The position numbers and the translations under genes are program-made. 64,000 bases of DNA from Oryzomicrobium sp. GTDB taxonomy: Bacteria > Pseudomonadota > Gammaproteobacteria > Burkholderiales > Rhodocyclaceae. This document shows, in pieces, positions 49,949-59,129 of the stretch. The DNA is taken from the NCBI RefSeq assembly GCF_021287045.1, contig NZ_JAJTBG010000007.1:1-64000 (forward strand). The letters are read 5' to 3'. The first letter of the stretch is position 1, and each line of letters begins with the position of its first letter. The notes below the pieces were generated by a model, which searched no databases, was not told the DNA's origin, and worked only from the letters and a program-made list of their open reading frames with translations.

Positions 49949-50722
49949 ATGACCGAATCCGCCGCCGCACCCTCCACCACCCACCTGGTGCTCATCCCCA
50001 GCTACAACCCGGGGGAACAGGTCTATGCCACGGTGCGGGCCGCCCGGGCTTGGTGGAACCCGGTGTGGGTGGTGGTGGACGGCAGCCGGGACGGCACCGC
50101 CGAGGGGCTCCTGGCCATGGCCGCCGAGGACCCGGGGCTGCGGGTGGAGGTGCTGCCGGAGAACCGGGGCAAGGGGGCGGCGGTGCTGCACGGTCTGGAC
50201 CTGGCCGCGGCGGCGGGTTTCACCCACGCCTTGACCATGGATTCGGACGGCCAGCATCCCGCCGATCTGATCCCCGCCTTTATGGCCCGCTCCCGGGAAA
50301 CGCCGGGGGCCATGGTGCTGGGGGTGCCGGTGTTCGACGCCAGCGCCCCGGCGCTGCGCGTCAAGGGACGCAAGGTGTCCAACTGGTGGGCCAACCTGGA
50401 AACCCTGTGGATGGGCATCGGCGATTCGCTGTACGGCTTCCGCGTCTATCCCATCGACCCGCTGCGCGCGGTGATGCGCGGCCAGCGCTGGATGCGCCGT
50501 TTCGACTTCGATCCGGAAGCCGTGGTGCGCCTGGCCTGGCGCGGCGTGCCGCCGGTGAACCTGCCGGCCCCGGTAAAGTACCTGCGCCCCGAGGAAGGGG
50601 GCGTTTCCCACTTCAACTACCTGCGCGACAACACCCTGCTCACCTGGATGCACACCCGGCTGTTCATCGGCTTCGTGCTGCGCCTGCCGCTCTTGGCGGC
50701 GCGGCGCCTGGGCGGCCGCTGA
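49949..50722 (+). CDS. Family 2 glycosyltransferase
   Basis: 257 residues with a GT-A fold: LIPSYNPG at the N terminus, VVVDGSRDGT, then the D-S-D-G-Q-H metal/nucleotide motif near residue 92. No transmembrane segment is obvious other than a hydrophobic C-terminal stretch. Sugar donor and acceptor are unknown. Position after the acyltransferase suggests work on the same lipid product; similar genes sit in xanthomonadin-like loci. Confidence 0.85.
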   Translation: MTESAAAPSTTHLVLIPSYNPGEQVYATVRAARAWWNPVWVVVDGSRDGTAEGLLAMAAEDPGLRVEVLPENRGKGAAVLHGLDLAAAAGFTHALTMDSDGQHPADLIPAFMARSRETPGAMVLGVPVFDASAPALRVKGRKVSNWWANLETLWMGIGDSLYGFRVYPIDPLRAVMRGQRWMRRFDFDPEAVVRLAWRGVPPVNLPAPVKYLRPEEGGVSHFNYLRDNTLLTWMHTRLFIGFVLRLPLLAARRLGGR

Positions 50723-50758
50723 ACAACTGGTGAAGGGGGCGCCCGGGGACGGCCGCGA

Positions 50759-51049
50759 TCAGCCGCCCAGGGACGTCCAGCGCACGATCTGGGGGCCGGC
50801 CAGGGCGGTCAGCACCATCAGGGCGGGCATGGCGGCGAAATAGGTGCCCACCACCCGGCGGATGCGCGGGTGGGCCTGGTTCAGTTCCAGGAAATGGACG
50901 ATCACCAGGCGGCTCTTCACTGCCACCAGCAGGGCGGCGGCCACCGCCAGGACGATGCCGCCGTAGTGGCTCTCGCCGAGAAAGCCCCCGCCCAGGGTGA
51001 GGGCGAGGAGGACCAGCCAGGTCCGGGTCAGGCGCTTGTCGGGGGTCAT
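50759..51049 (-). CDS. norF: Cytochrome c oxidase subunit IV-like protein, NorF type
   Basis: 96 residues with three membrane helices (about 9-22, 26-46, 65-85) and a K-S-R-L-V-I-x-H-F-L-E-L signature of prokaryotic subunit IV/NorF. NorF with NorE supports nitric oxide reductase activity in denitrifiers. It is 10 nt after the norE-like gene and in the same operon. No norCBQD is nearby, so assignment to NO reductase is by family and pairing. Confidence 0.82.
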   Translation of the reverse strand: MTPDKRLTRTWLVLLALTLGGGFLGESHYGGIVLAVAAALLVAVKSRLVIVHFLELNQAHPRIRRVVGTYFAAMPALMVLTALAGPQIVRWTSLGG

Positions 51050-51059
51050 GGCGCGCTCC

Positions 51060-51668
51060 TCAGTGCAGCACGTAAAAGAGGGGGAAGATGGCCAACCAGA
51101 TCAGGTCGGTGGCGTGCCAGTAGCAGCCCAGGGCTTCCAGCCCCTGGTAGTCCGCCGCCGAATAGGCGCCCATGCGGGTGCGGGCCATCACCCAGAGCAG
51201 GCCGAGGATGCCCCAGCTGACGTGGACCAGGTGGTTGAAGGTCAGGTAGTAGTAGGTGGTGAAGAAGATGCCGGCGCTGCCGTCGATGCCCTGGGCGATG
51301 TTCCACTGCACCTCGAAGAACTTCACCACCGGATAGCCCAACCCCAGCACCAGAGCGGCCCCCAGCCAGCGCAGGCAGGCGCGCTGCTCGTCGCGGCGGA
51401 TGGCGGACAGCGCCCGGGCGATGGCGTAGCTGCTGCTCAACATGAACACCGTGTTGGCCGTGCCGGCCGCCAGGGACAGGCGCGCCGCGCCGGCGCTGAA
51501 CGCCTCCGGATGGTGGGCCCGGGCGATGAAATAGACCAGGAACATCAGGCCGAACTCGGTGAGTTCGCAGAAGATGCCCACCCAGATGCCTTTGTTGCCG
51601 GGAATGCGGGCAACGGAAGCGTCGGCGGGGGGCGAGGGGGGATGGGGCAGGGTCAGGGTGGCGTTCAT
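51060..51668 (-). CDS. norE: Cytochrome c oxidase subunit III-like protein, NorE type
   Basis: 202 residues with five predicted membrane helices. The PGNKGIWVGIFCELTEFGLMF opening (shown only in part by P-G-N-K-G-I-W-V-x-I-F) and the C-terminal E-A-L-G-x-Y-W-H-x-x-D-L-I-W motif belong to the subunit III superfamily, NorE branch. It lacks the two N-terminal helices of full-length CoxC. It stands alone with NorF, far from any seen terminal oxidase. A 740-nt non-coding stretch lies upstream. Confidence 0.84.
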   Translation of the reverse strand: MNATLTLPHPPSPPADASVARIPGNKGIWVGIFCELTEFGLMFLVYFIARAHHPEAFSAGAARLSLAAGTANTVFMLSSSYAIARALSAIRRDEQRACLRWLGAALVLGLGYPVVKFFEVQWNIAQGIDGSAGIFFTTYYYLTFNHLVHVSWGILGLLWVMARTRMGAYSAADYQGLEALGCYWHATDLIWLAIFPLFYVLH

Positions 51669-52321
51669 GGCATCACGCGGGCAAGCCGCTCCACGGCGGA
51701 GCAGCCGTCATTGTGCGCCGCCGCCTTGGCCGGGGCAGGTACAGAAAAGTCAAAAAACCGGCATGACAGTTTGTTTGCCCCGGTCTTTGTCTGCTGCACT
51801 CGGCCCGGAGTGATGGCCCCGTGCCGGAAATGCGCAGAAGGGGTGCCGAAAGCCTGCCAAAAGCGCACTGAATGCAGGCGAGGCGTGCCGCCAGGGGGAT
51901 GGGTTCCCGCAGCACAGTCGGTTTCGATCCCCTGTGCCACAGGGGCGCCAGAGGGCGTGGGAATCGGGGGGGGGCGCACCGCGCGGGATTGGGTGCGGCG
52001 GGCCTGCCCGCTTGTCGGCCTGCCAGCCGTTCCGGCTCTCCGGGCGCACCCCGGCGCCGTGGCGGCGGGCCTCCCACCTGGGGGGAATACTTTAATAAAA
52101 TTAATATATCCAGCCTGCTGAAATATGAAGGTCCGCGCCAGTATTGGAGTTTGGAATTCGGCCTGTTGGGACGTATTAAAAAAATTCAAGTATTGGGTGG
52201 CGCATTCCCGCTCGCTGCCGCCGCGCCTTGCCCCGCCGTTTGCGCCGAATCCGTGTTCGCGGGGGCGATGCCCGATTGGCGAACATGGCGCTCCGCCTTT
52301 CCGCCCCGCTCGCGCCGCTGC
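51669..52321. other. Long non-coding region between norE and sodB
   Basis: I see no supportable gene. It is GC-rich except for an AT-rich patch at 52084-52196 that is listed separately. A hairpin CCCCTGT-GCC-ACAGGGG lies at 51929-51945. Nothing like an FNR/NNR box of TTGAT-N4-ATCAA form was found by eye upstream of norE; TTGAC occurs about 80 nt from the start but without a matching right half. Confidence 0.5.
52084..52196. promoter_or_regulatory. AT-rich patch with repeated AATACT/AGTATT elements
   Basis: Clearly AT-rich within GC-rich surroundings. It has a TTAAT-AAA-ATTAA palindrome (52091-52103). AATACT (52085-52090) is inverted as AGTATT at 52139-52144 and 52188-52193, the latter two inside near-repeats CAGTATTGGA and AAGTATTGGG; CGTATT occurs at 52171. 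It is probably a promoter or H-NS-binding element, possibly for norE, but no TSS can be set. Confidence 0.4.
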
Positions 52322-52370
52322 CAAAACAAACGGGGCGGGGCCACATGATGCACATGTGGTCCCGCCCCGT
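52322..52370 (-). terminator. Intrinsic terminator of sodB
   Basis: Arms 52330-52347 and 52353-52370 pair over 18 bp with one G-T pair and a 5-nt loop. On the minus strand it is followed by TTTGTTTTGG. It lies about 40 nt after the sodB stop. Confidence 0.75.
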
Positions 52371-52410
52371 CGGCAGCGCCGGTGGGCGCTGCGGCGTCAG
52401 GAGACGTCGA

Positions 52411-52998
52411 TCAGGCGAAGTTCTGCGCGGCGAAGTCCCAGTTGGCCAGGGAAGCCAGGAAGGTTTCCACGAACTTGGGACGGGCGTTGCGGTAGTCGAT
52501 GTAGTAGGCGTGTTCCCACACGTCGATGGTCAGCAGGGGCTTGCCCTCGCCGGTCTTGAGCGGGTTGCCGGCGGCGCCGGTGTTGGCGATGTCCACGGAA
52601 CCGTCGTCCTTCTTCACCAGCCAGGTCCAGCCGGAGCCGAAGTTGCCCACGGCGGAGGCGGTGAAGGCCTTCTTGAACTCGTCGAAGGAACCCCACTTCT
52701 TGTTGATGGCGTCAGCCAGGGCGCCGGTGGGAGCGCCACCGCCATTCGGCTTCATGGAGTTCCAGAAGAAGGTGTGGTTCCACACCTGGGCGGCGTTGTT
52801 GTAGATGCCGCCGGCCGGGGCCTTCTTGAAGATTTCTTCCAGACCCAGGTTCTCGTACTCGGTGCCCTTGATCAGGTTGTTCAGGTTGGTCACGTAGGCC
52901 TGGTGGTGCTTGCCGTAGTGGTACTCGAAGGTTTCTTCGGAGATGTGCGGCGCCAGGGCGTTCTTGGCGTAGGGCAGGGGGGGCAGTTGATGTTCCAT
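52411..52998 (-). CDS. sodB: Superoxide dismutase, Fe type
   Basis: 195 residues. Metal ligands are in the H-Y-G-K-H-H start, N-H-T-F-F-W and D-V-W-E-H-A-Y. The AAQVWNH segment carries the Gln position typical of Fe enzymes. It has no signal peptide, so it is cytoplasmic. GGAGA precedes the ATG at 52998. Monocistronic, with its own strong terminator. Fur/sRNA control is common for sodB but no Fur box is visible here. Confidence 0.96.
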   Translation of the reverse strand: MEHQLPPLPYAKNALAPHISEETFEYHYGKHHQAYVTNLNNLIKGTEYENLGLEEIFKKAPAGGIYNNAAQVWNHTFFWNSMKPNGGGAPTGALADAINKKWGSFDEFKKAFTASAVGNFGSGWTWLVKKDDGSVDIANTGAAGNPLKTGEGKPLLTIDVWEHAYYIDYRNARPKFVETFLASLANWDFAAQNFA

Positions 52999-53126
52999 AT
53001 TGTTCTCCGTTGCAGTGGGGGATGTTGGAGCGCCATACCAAGCCAGCAGACCAGCGAACCAGCCGGGAAGCGGCGCTCTGAACCTTTGGATTCTATGCGG
53101 GGGGCGTGGCGAGCACAACTTCGCGG

Positions 53127-54542
53127 TCAGCCGCGCTTGGGTGCGGCGGCCGGCACCAGGCTGGTGGATTCGACCCGGACCGCCGCCGATCCTTCGTGCA
53201 GGCGCAGGGACAGGCCGTCCCCCGGGCGCAGCGCCGCCGCCTGGCGGACGATACGGCCCTCGGCGTCGAAGGCCAGGGCGTAGCCCCGGGCCAGGACGCC
53301 TTCCGGCGACAGATGGGCGAGCGCCGCGCCCAGATGGGCGAGGCGCTGCCGGGTGCTTTCCAGGCGCTGGCGCGCCGTGCCGTGCAGGCGCTGCTCCAAG
53401 GCCGCCAGCCGGGCCTGCTGGGGCGCCACGCTGGGGCGGCGGGCGCGCAGCCGGCCGTCCAGGCGGGAGAGGGCGGTGTGCTGCTCGGCCAGCCGGCGGC
53501 GGCCGGCCTGGGCCAGACGCTGGGCCAGGGCTTGCAGGGTTTCCCGGTGCCGGGCGATGCGCTGGGCCGGGTGGATCAGGCGCCGCGCCAGGTAGTCGAG
53601 GCGCTGGCCGTGGTCGTCGATCAGCCGGCCGGCGCGGCGCGCCAGGCGGCGGTGCAGCTCGTCGAGCCGGTCGAGCAGGGCTTCCCGGTCCGGGCTGGCC
53701 AGTTCGGCGGCGCCGGTGGGGGTGGGGGCGCGCAGGTCGGCGGCGAAGTCGGTGAGGGTGAAATCGGTCTCGTGGCCGATGCCGCTCACCACCGGCAGGG
53801 GGGCGGCGGCCACGGCGCGCACCACCCGCTCGTCGTTGAAGGCCCACAGATCCTCGATGCTGCCGCCGCCGCGCACCACCAGCAGCACGTCCACCTCGGC
53901 CCGGGCGTAGGCGGCCTCCAGGGCGGCGACGATGCGCGGCGGTGCCTCGTCGCCCTGGACCGGGGTGGGGTAGAGAATCACCGGAATGTGCGGTGCGCGC
54001 CGCGCCAGGGTGGTGAGCACGTCGCGCAGGGCGGCGGCCTGGGGGCTGGTGACGATGCCGATGCGGCGCGGGTAGGCCGGGATCGGCAGGCGGTTTTCTG
54101 CGGCGAACAGCCCCTCGGCGTCGAGCCGGGCCTTGAGCCGCACGAACTGCTCGTAGAGATTGCCCAGGCCGGCGGGGCGCAGGGCTTCGACGTTGAGTTG
54201 GAAGTCGCCCCGGGGCTCGTAGAGGGACACCAGCACCCGGGCCTCGACCTTCTGGCCGTTCTCGGGGCGGAAGCCCAGGGTCTGCACCCGGCTGCGGAAC
54301 ATCACGCAGCGGGCCTGGGCCTGGTCGTCCTTCAAGGAGAAATAGGCGTGGCCGGAGGCGGCCAGGGTCAGGTTGGAGATTTCGCCGCTGACCCAGCACA
54401 GGGGGAAGTTGCCCTCCAGAATCTGGCGCACCCGGCGGTTGAGCGCCGAGATGGGCAAGGGCTTTTCTTCGCGCAGGGGCGGGGCGGACGAGGGGGAGGA
54501 ATCCCCTGGAAACGATGAAAATTCGGGTGGAAATTCAGCCAT
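53127..54542 (-). CDS. xseA: Exodeoxyribonuclease VII large subunit
   Basis: 471 residues. An N-terminal OB fold (about 25-125, with W-V-S-G-E-I-S-N-L) binds ssDNA. The catalytic region follows, with [15 protein letters not shown] and [16 protein letters not shown], then [22 protein letters not shown] and long coiled-coil helices rich in Arg and Leu (about 290-420). It degrades ssDNA from both ends together with XseB. I chose the ATG at 54542. TACAAT sits only about 7 nt upstream, so the message may have a very short leader. It diverges from exbB. Confidence 0.95.
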   Translation of the reverse strand: MAEFPPEFSSFPGDSSPSSAPPLREEKPLPISALNRRVRQILEGNFPLCWVSGEISNLTLAASGHAYFSLKDDQAQARCVMFRSRVQTLGFRPENGQKVEARVLVSLYEPRGDFQLNVEALRPAGLGNLYEQFVRLKARLDAEGLFAAENRLPIPAYPRRIGIVTSPQAAALRDVLTTLARRAPHIPVILYPTPVQGDEAPPRIVAALEAAYARAEVDVLLVVRGGGSIEDLWAFNDERVVRAVAAAPLPVVSGIGHETDFTLTDFAADLRAPTPTGAAELASPDREALLDRLDELHRRLARRAGRLIDDHGQRLDYLARRLIHPAQRIARHRETLQALAQRLAQAGRRRLAEQHTALSRLDGRLRARRPSVAPQQARLAALEQRLHGTARQRLESTRQRLAHLGAALAHLSPEGVLARGYALAFDAEGRIVRQAAALRPGDGLSLRLHEGSAAVRVESTSLVPAAAPKRG

Positions 54543-54951
54543 GCCGGCATTGTAGCGGAGGCCGCCGCGGCCTGATTGATCCACAGGCCGGCGAACTGTC
54601 AAGGTGGGAGAGTGCTTGCTCACCCGCTATGCCGCTTGTCACCGTGAATAAAATTCAACGTATTGATTTTTAACGATAAATATTCTTGCGTAAAAAATGT
54701 GCAAGGTAAGCCGTATTTCGCTGCCACGGCCCTTTGCGGCGTTCCTCGACAACCTATTCACAGAGTTATCCACAGACTTTGTGGATAAATCCGTACGGCA
54801 TGGCGCCCTTGCCCGGGGACGGGGCGCCGGATAAAGTTCCGACTTTCGCGCCGTGACGTGCGTCACGGCGTTGCCCCGACCCCGGCGCCCCATCCCGGCG
54901 CCTTTTTTGGGGATCGCCGCCGGCGGTCCCGCCTGAATCCCGGAGAGTTCC
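54543..54951. other. Non-coding region between xseA and exbB
   Basis: No gene seen. It contains a strongly AT-rich stretch at 54645-54700 (about 78% A+T), one near-consensus DnaA box at 54577-54585 (TGATCCACA) and the cluster at 54754-54788. GC hairpin potential exists near 54853-54868 (GTGACG/CGTCAC). The arrangement looks like an origin or a DnaA-binding control region but there is no dnaA, dnaN, rpmH or parAB beside it. Confidence 0.6.
54754..54788. promoter_or_regulatory. Cluster of three DnaA boxes
   Basis: CTATTCACA (54754-54762, one mismatch from TTATNCACA), a perfect TTATCCACA (54766-54774) and a second perfect box in inverse orientation, TGTGGATAA (54780-54788). The two perfect boxes form an inverted pair with a 5-bp gap. 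Confidence 0.7.
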
Positions 54952-55557
54952 GTGTTCGCCATCATTCAAGCCGCCGGCTGGCCCATCTGGTTCCTGCTGC
55001 TCGCCTCGATCATCGCCCTGGCCCTCATCATCGAGCGGCTCCAGGCCCTGCGCAGCACCAAGGTCGTGCCCGCCGGGCTGCTCCAGCAGGTGGTGCAGCA
55101 GTACCGACAGGGCGGGGTCAACGAACAACTGGTGGCCGGGCTCGAAGCCGGCTCCCCCCTGGGCCGGGTACTGGCCGCCGGCCTGCGCAACGTGCGCGCC
55201 TCCCGGGAAGTGATGAAGGAATCCATCGAGGAAGCCGGCCGCGCCGTCACCCACGAACTGGAACGCTACCTGACCACCCTTGGCACCATCGCCTCGATCT
55301 CCCCCCTGATGGGCCTGTTTGGCACCATCGTCGGCATGATCGAAATCTTCGGCTCCCAAGGCCCCTCCGGCGGCAACCCGCAGCAACTCGCCCACGGCAT
55401 CTCCATCGCCCTCTACAACACCGGCTTCGGCCTGATCATCGCCATTCCCAGCATGATCTTCTGGCGCCACTTCCGCGCCAAGGTCGATGCCCTGGTGATC
55501 GACATGGAGCAGCAGGCGGTGCGGCTGGTGGAAGTGGTCCACGGCGACCGCACGTAA
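54952..55557 (+). CDS. exbB: MotA/TolQ/ExbB proton channel protein
   Basis: 201 residues with three membrane helices (about 10-28, 110-132, 150-170) and the G-L-F-G-T-I-V-G-M-I region typical of ExbB/TolQ. With ExbD it uses the proton motive force to energise an outer-membrane process. The GTG start has GGAGAG 5 nt ahead. Placement directly before exbD-lpxK-kdsB is a common betaproteobacterial arrangement; no tonB or tolA gene follows, so the driven partner is not identified. Confidence 0.92.
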   Translation: MFAIIQAAGWPIWFLLLASIIALALIIERLQALRSTKVVPAGLLQQVVQQYRQGGVNEQLVAGLEAGSPLGRVLAAGLRNVRASREVMKESIEEAGRAVTHELERYLTTLGTIASISPLMGLFGTIVGMIEIFGSQGPSGGNPQQLAHGISIALYNTGFGLIIAIPSMIFWRHFRAKVDALVIDMEQQAVRLVEVVHGDRT

Positions 55558-55567
55558 GGAGCCGGCC

Positions 55568-55987
55568 ATGGACTTTCGTCGCGGCCGCGGCCGGGAAGAG
55601 CCGGAGATCAACCTGATCCCGATGATCGACGTGCTGCTTGTCATCATCATCTTCCTCATGCTCACCACCACCTATTCCCGCTTCTCCGGGCTGGAGATCA
55701 ACCTGCCCCAGGCCGATGCCGAGCAGAAGCAGGAAAAACCCAACGAGATCAACGTGGCGGTCACCGCCGCCGGCCAGGTGGTGGTGGACAAGCAGACCCT
55801 GGCCAACGGCGAGGTCGGCACCATCGCCGAGGGCCTGAAGCGGGCCGCCGGCGACCGCCCCGACCCGCTGATCGTCATCAGCGCCGACGCCAAGGCCACC
55901 CACCAGTCGGTGGTGGACGTGATGCAGGCGGCCCAGGCGGCCGGCTACCCTCACATCTCCTTCGCCACCCAGCAGACCGGACACTGA
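55568..55987 (+). CDS. exbD: ExbD/TolR biopolymer transport protein
   Basis: 139 residues. A short cytoplasmic start leads into one membrane helix with the key aspartate in NLIPMIDVLLVIIIF (Asp near residue 22) and a periplasmic domain ending V-V-D-V-M-Q-A-A. It pairs with ExbB 10 nt upstream to carry protons. Confidence 0.93.
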   Translation: MDFRRGRGREEPEINLIPMIDVLLVIIIFLMLTTTYSRFSGLEINLPQADAEQKQEKPNEINVAVTAAGQVVVDKQTLANGEVGTIAEGLKRAAGDRPDPLIVISADAKATHQSVVDVMQAAQAAGYPHISFATQQTGH

Positions 55988-56097
55988 TGGATGCGGGGCG
56001 GCCGCCGCCGTCCCGCTCCATGCTCCGGGGCCTGGCGGCCGAGCTTTCGGCACACTGCCTGTAGGCCTGCCGCCGATTCTTCCCGACCGTTCCCCAC

Positions 56098-57258
56098 GTG
56101 ACCCTTCCCTCCGCCCCGGCGCCCCGCGACGGCCTGGCCGCGGCCCTGGCCCGGGCCTGGTTCCGTCCCCGCCTGGCCGCCGGCCTGTGGCCCCTGGTGC
56201 CCCTATCCGGCCTATTCGCCGCCGTCAGCGGCCTGCGCCGCCTGGCCTACGCCCGGGGCTGGGCGCGGACCGAGCGGCTGCCGGTGCCGGTGGTGGTGGT
56301 GGGCAACCTCACCGTGGGCGGCGCCGGCAAAACGCCCCTGACCCAGGCCCTGGCCCGGGAACTGGCGGCCCGGGGCAAGCGCCCGGGCATCGTCAGCCGG
56401 GGTTACGGCGGCAGCGGCGGTGCGGCGGGCGACGCCCCCCGGCCGGTGGCCCCGGGCGACGATCCGGCGGTGGTGGGGGACGAGCCCCTGCTGCTGGCCG
56501 CCACCGGCGTGCCGGTGTGGGTCGGCCGGGATCGGGCCGCCGCCGCCCGCGCCCTGCTGGCCGCCCATCCGGATACCGACCTGATCCTGTGCGACGACGG
56601 CTTGCAGCACCTGCGCCTGGGCCGGGACTTGGAAATCGCCGTGTTCGACCGGCGCGGCCCCGGCAATGGCTGGCGCCTGCCCGCCGGCCCCCTGCGCGAT
56701 CCGCTCCCCCGCCTGGGCCGGCTGGCCGGGGGGGGCGCGGTGGTGGTCAATGGCGGCCGGACCGCCCTGGCCGGCCGGCTCGACGCCCACCTGGGGGCGG
56801 TGCCGGTGTTCGACATGACCCTGGCGCCGGAGGACTTCGTCGCCCTCGACGACCCCAGCCGCCGCATCGCCCCGGCCGAACTGGCGGCCCGGCTGGCCGC
56901 CGGCGGCCGGCGGGCGGTGGCCATCGCCGGCATCGGCGACCCGTCCCGTTTCTTCGCCACCTTGGGCGATCTCGGCCTGTCCTGCGAAAACCGGGCCTTT
57001 CCCGACCACCACGCCTACGGCCCGGAAGATTTCGCCGGGCTGGAGGATGCCGTGGTCCTGATGACCGAGAAGGATGGGGTAAAATGCCGCTCCCTGCCGC
57101 TGGCCGGCCGGGCGCAGGAGGCCTGGGTGCTGCCCGTGGCGGCCCGCCTCGCCCCGGACCTGGCGGCTTACGTTCTGGAGAAAATCGATGGATGCTCGCC
57201 TGCTCGACATCCTGGTCTGCCCGGTGTGCAAGGGCAACCTGGAATACCAAAAGACTAA
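56098..57258 (+). CDS. lpxK: Tetraacyldisaccharide 4'-kinase
   Basis: 386-residue membrane-associated kinase that phosphorylates the 4' position of the lipid A precursor. A hydrophobic N-terminal helix (about 25-50) is followed by the P-loop [13 protein letters not shown] and L-C-D-D-G-L-Q-H. The start is GTG at 56098. It is longer than usual at the C terminus: the last 24 codons run 71 nt into the trm112 gene in another frame and do not look conserved, which suggests loss of an earlier stop. Confidence 0.94.
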   Translation: MTLPSAPAPRDGLAAALARAWFRPRLAAGLWPLVPLSGLFAAVSGLRRLAYARGWARTERLPVPVVVVGNLTVGGAGKTPLTQALARELAARGKRPGIVSRGYGGSGGAAGDAPRPVAPGDDPAVVGDEPLLLAATGVPVWVGRDRAAAARALLAAHPDTDLILCDDGLQHLRLGRDLEIAVFDRRGPGNGWRLPAGPLRDPLPRLGRLAGGGAVVVNGGRTALAGRLDAHLGAVPVFDMTLAPEDFVALDDPSRRIAPAELAARLAAGGRRAVAIAGIGDPSRFFATLGDLGLSCENRAFPDHHAYGPEDFAGLEDAVVLMTEKDGVKCRSLPLAGRAQEAWVLPVAARLAPDLAAYVLEKIDGCSPARHPGLPGVQGQPGIPKD

Positions 57259-57364
57259 GCAGGAGCTGGTCTGCAAACCCTGCAAGCTGGCCTACCCGAT
57301 CCGCGACGACATCCCGGTGATGCTCGAACAGGAAGCCCGCCCCCTGAGCGCCGACGAGGCCTGA
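57188..57364 (+). CDS. Trm112-family (UPF0434) small zinc-ribbon protein
   Basis: 58 residues, [18 protein letters not shown] onward, with zinc cysteines C-P-V-C and C-K-P-C and the [13 protein letters not shown] ending that defines the family (YcaR in E. coli). GGAG lies 7 nt before the ATG. It is encoded within the 3' end of lpxK and precedes kdsB, as in other proteobacteria. It may stabilise methyltransferases by analogy with eukaryotic Trm112; the bacterial role is not firm. Confidence 0.93.
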   Translation: MDARLLDILVCPVCKGNLEYQKTKQELVCKPCKLAYPIRDDIPVMLEQEARPLSADEA

Positions 57365-57473
57365 CCCGCCAGGGTTCAGCGCTTCCGGATTCCTTCCCGG
57401 CCGGGCTGCCGCGCCCCGCGCCGGATCATCCGCTCCCAGGCCTGTCGCCGGGACACCTTCCGCCTTCCTCGCC

Positions 57474-58280
57474 ATGACCGTTCCCTTCCACGTCGTCATT
57501 CCGGCCCGCTTCGCCTCCACCCGCCTGCCGGGCAAGCCGCTCCTCGATCTGGCCGGCAAGCCCATGGTGGTGCGCGTCGCCGAGGCCGCTGCCCGTGCCG
57601 GCGCCCAGTCCGTGCTGGTGGCTACCGACCATGACGGCGTGGCCGCCGCGGTGCGCGAGCACGGCTTCGCCGCGGCCCTGACCCGACCCGACCACCCGAG
57701 CGGCACCGACCGTCTCGCCGAGGTGGCCGAACAGCAGGGCTGGGGCGGCGATACCCTGGTGGTGAACGTCCAGGGCGACGAGCCCCTGATCGATCCGGCC
57801 CTGGTGGCGCTGACCGCCGCGCGGCTGGCCGAGAGCGGCGCCGACATCGCCACGGTGGCCCACCCGATCGTCGCCGCCGAGGACTTCTTCAACCCCAACG
57901 TGGTCAAGGTGGTGTGCCGGGCCGACGGCGACGCCCTGTACTTCTCCCGAGCGCCGATCCCCTACGCCCGGGACGCCTTCGCCGCCAGCCGCGAAGCGCT
58001 GCCAGCCGGGCTGCCGGCCCTGCGCCACGTCGGGCTGTACGCCTACCGGGCGTCCTTCCTGCACGCCTACGCCGGGCTGGCCGCCTCGCCCCTGGAGCAG
58101 TTCGAGGCCCTGGAACAACTGCGCGCCCTGTGGCACGGCTACCGCATCACCGTGGCCACGGTGGACCATCCCCCCGCCGCCGGAGTGGATACGCCGGAAG
58201 ACGCCGAGCGGGTGCGGGCCGCATTCGTGACATCGGCCGAACGCGCTGAATCCAAGGCCCCTGGCGGCCGGGCGGTTTGA
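57474..58280 (+). CDS. kdsB: 3-deoxy-manno-octulosonate cytidylyltransferase
   Basis: 268 residues. It activates KDO as CMP-KDO for the LPS inner core. The nucleotide site [20 protein letters not shown] is at the N terminus (here named only by its [11 protein letters not shown] core), and V-N-V-Q-G-D-E-P follows. It belongs to the lipid A/core block with lpxK, and adk follows. Confidence 0.96.
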   Translation: MTVPFHVVIPARFASTRLPGKPLLDLAGKPMVVRVAEAAARAGAQSVLVATDHDGVAAAVREHGFAAALTRPDHPSGTDRLAEVAEQQGWGGDTLVVNVQGDEPLIDPALVALTAARLAESGADIATVAHPIVAAEDFFNPNVVKVVCRADGDALYFSRAPIPYARDAFAASREALPAGLPALRHVGLYAYRASFLHAYAGLAASPLEQFEALEQLRALWHGYRITVATVDHPPAAGVDTPEDAERVRAAFVTSAERAESKAPGGRAV

Positions 58281-58331
58281 CCAACCCGGCCCATTGCGGG
58301 TAAGGTTCGCGCCGCCGGCGATCCCGCATAA

Positions 58332-59096
<765 letters not shown>

Positions 59097-59129
59097 GCCT
59101 CAGCACGTCCTTTCCTCCGGACCTGCCCG

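Noticed and set aside
51921..51948. tRNA-like T-arm sequence (GGTTTCGATCCC) upstream of norE
   Set aside because: The flanking bases do not pair as a T stem, and no acceptor, D or anticodon arms can be built. A partial match only, with no evidence for an attachment site.
54597..54602. Perfect TTGACA (minus strand) as an xseA -35 box
   Set aside because: At 16-18 bp spacing there is no acceptable -10; the TACAAT close to the start is too far away.
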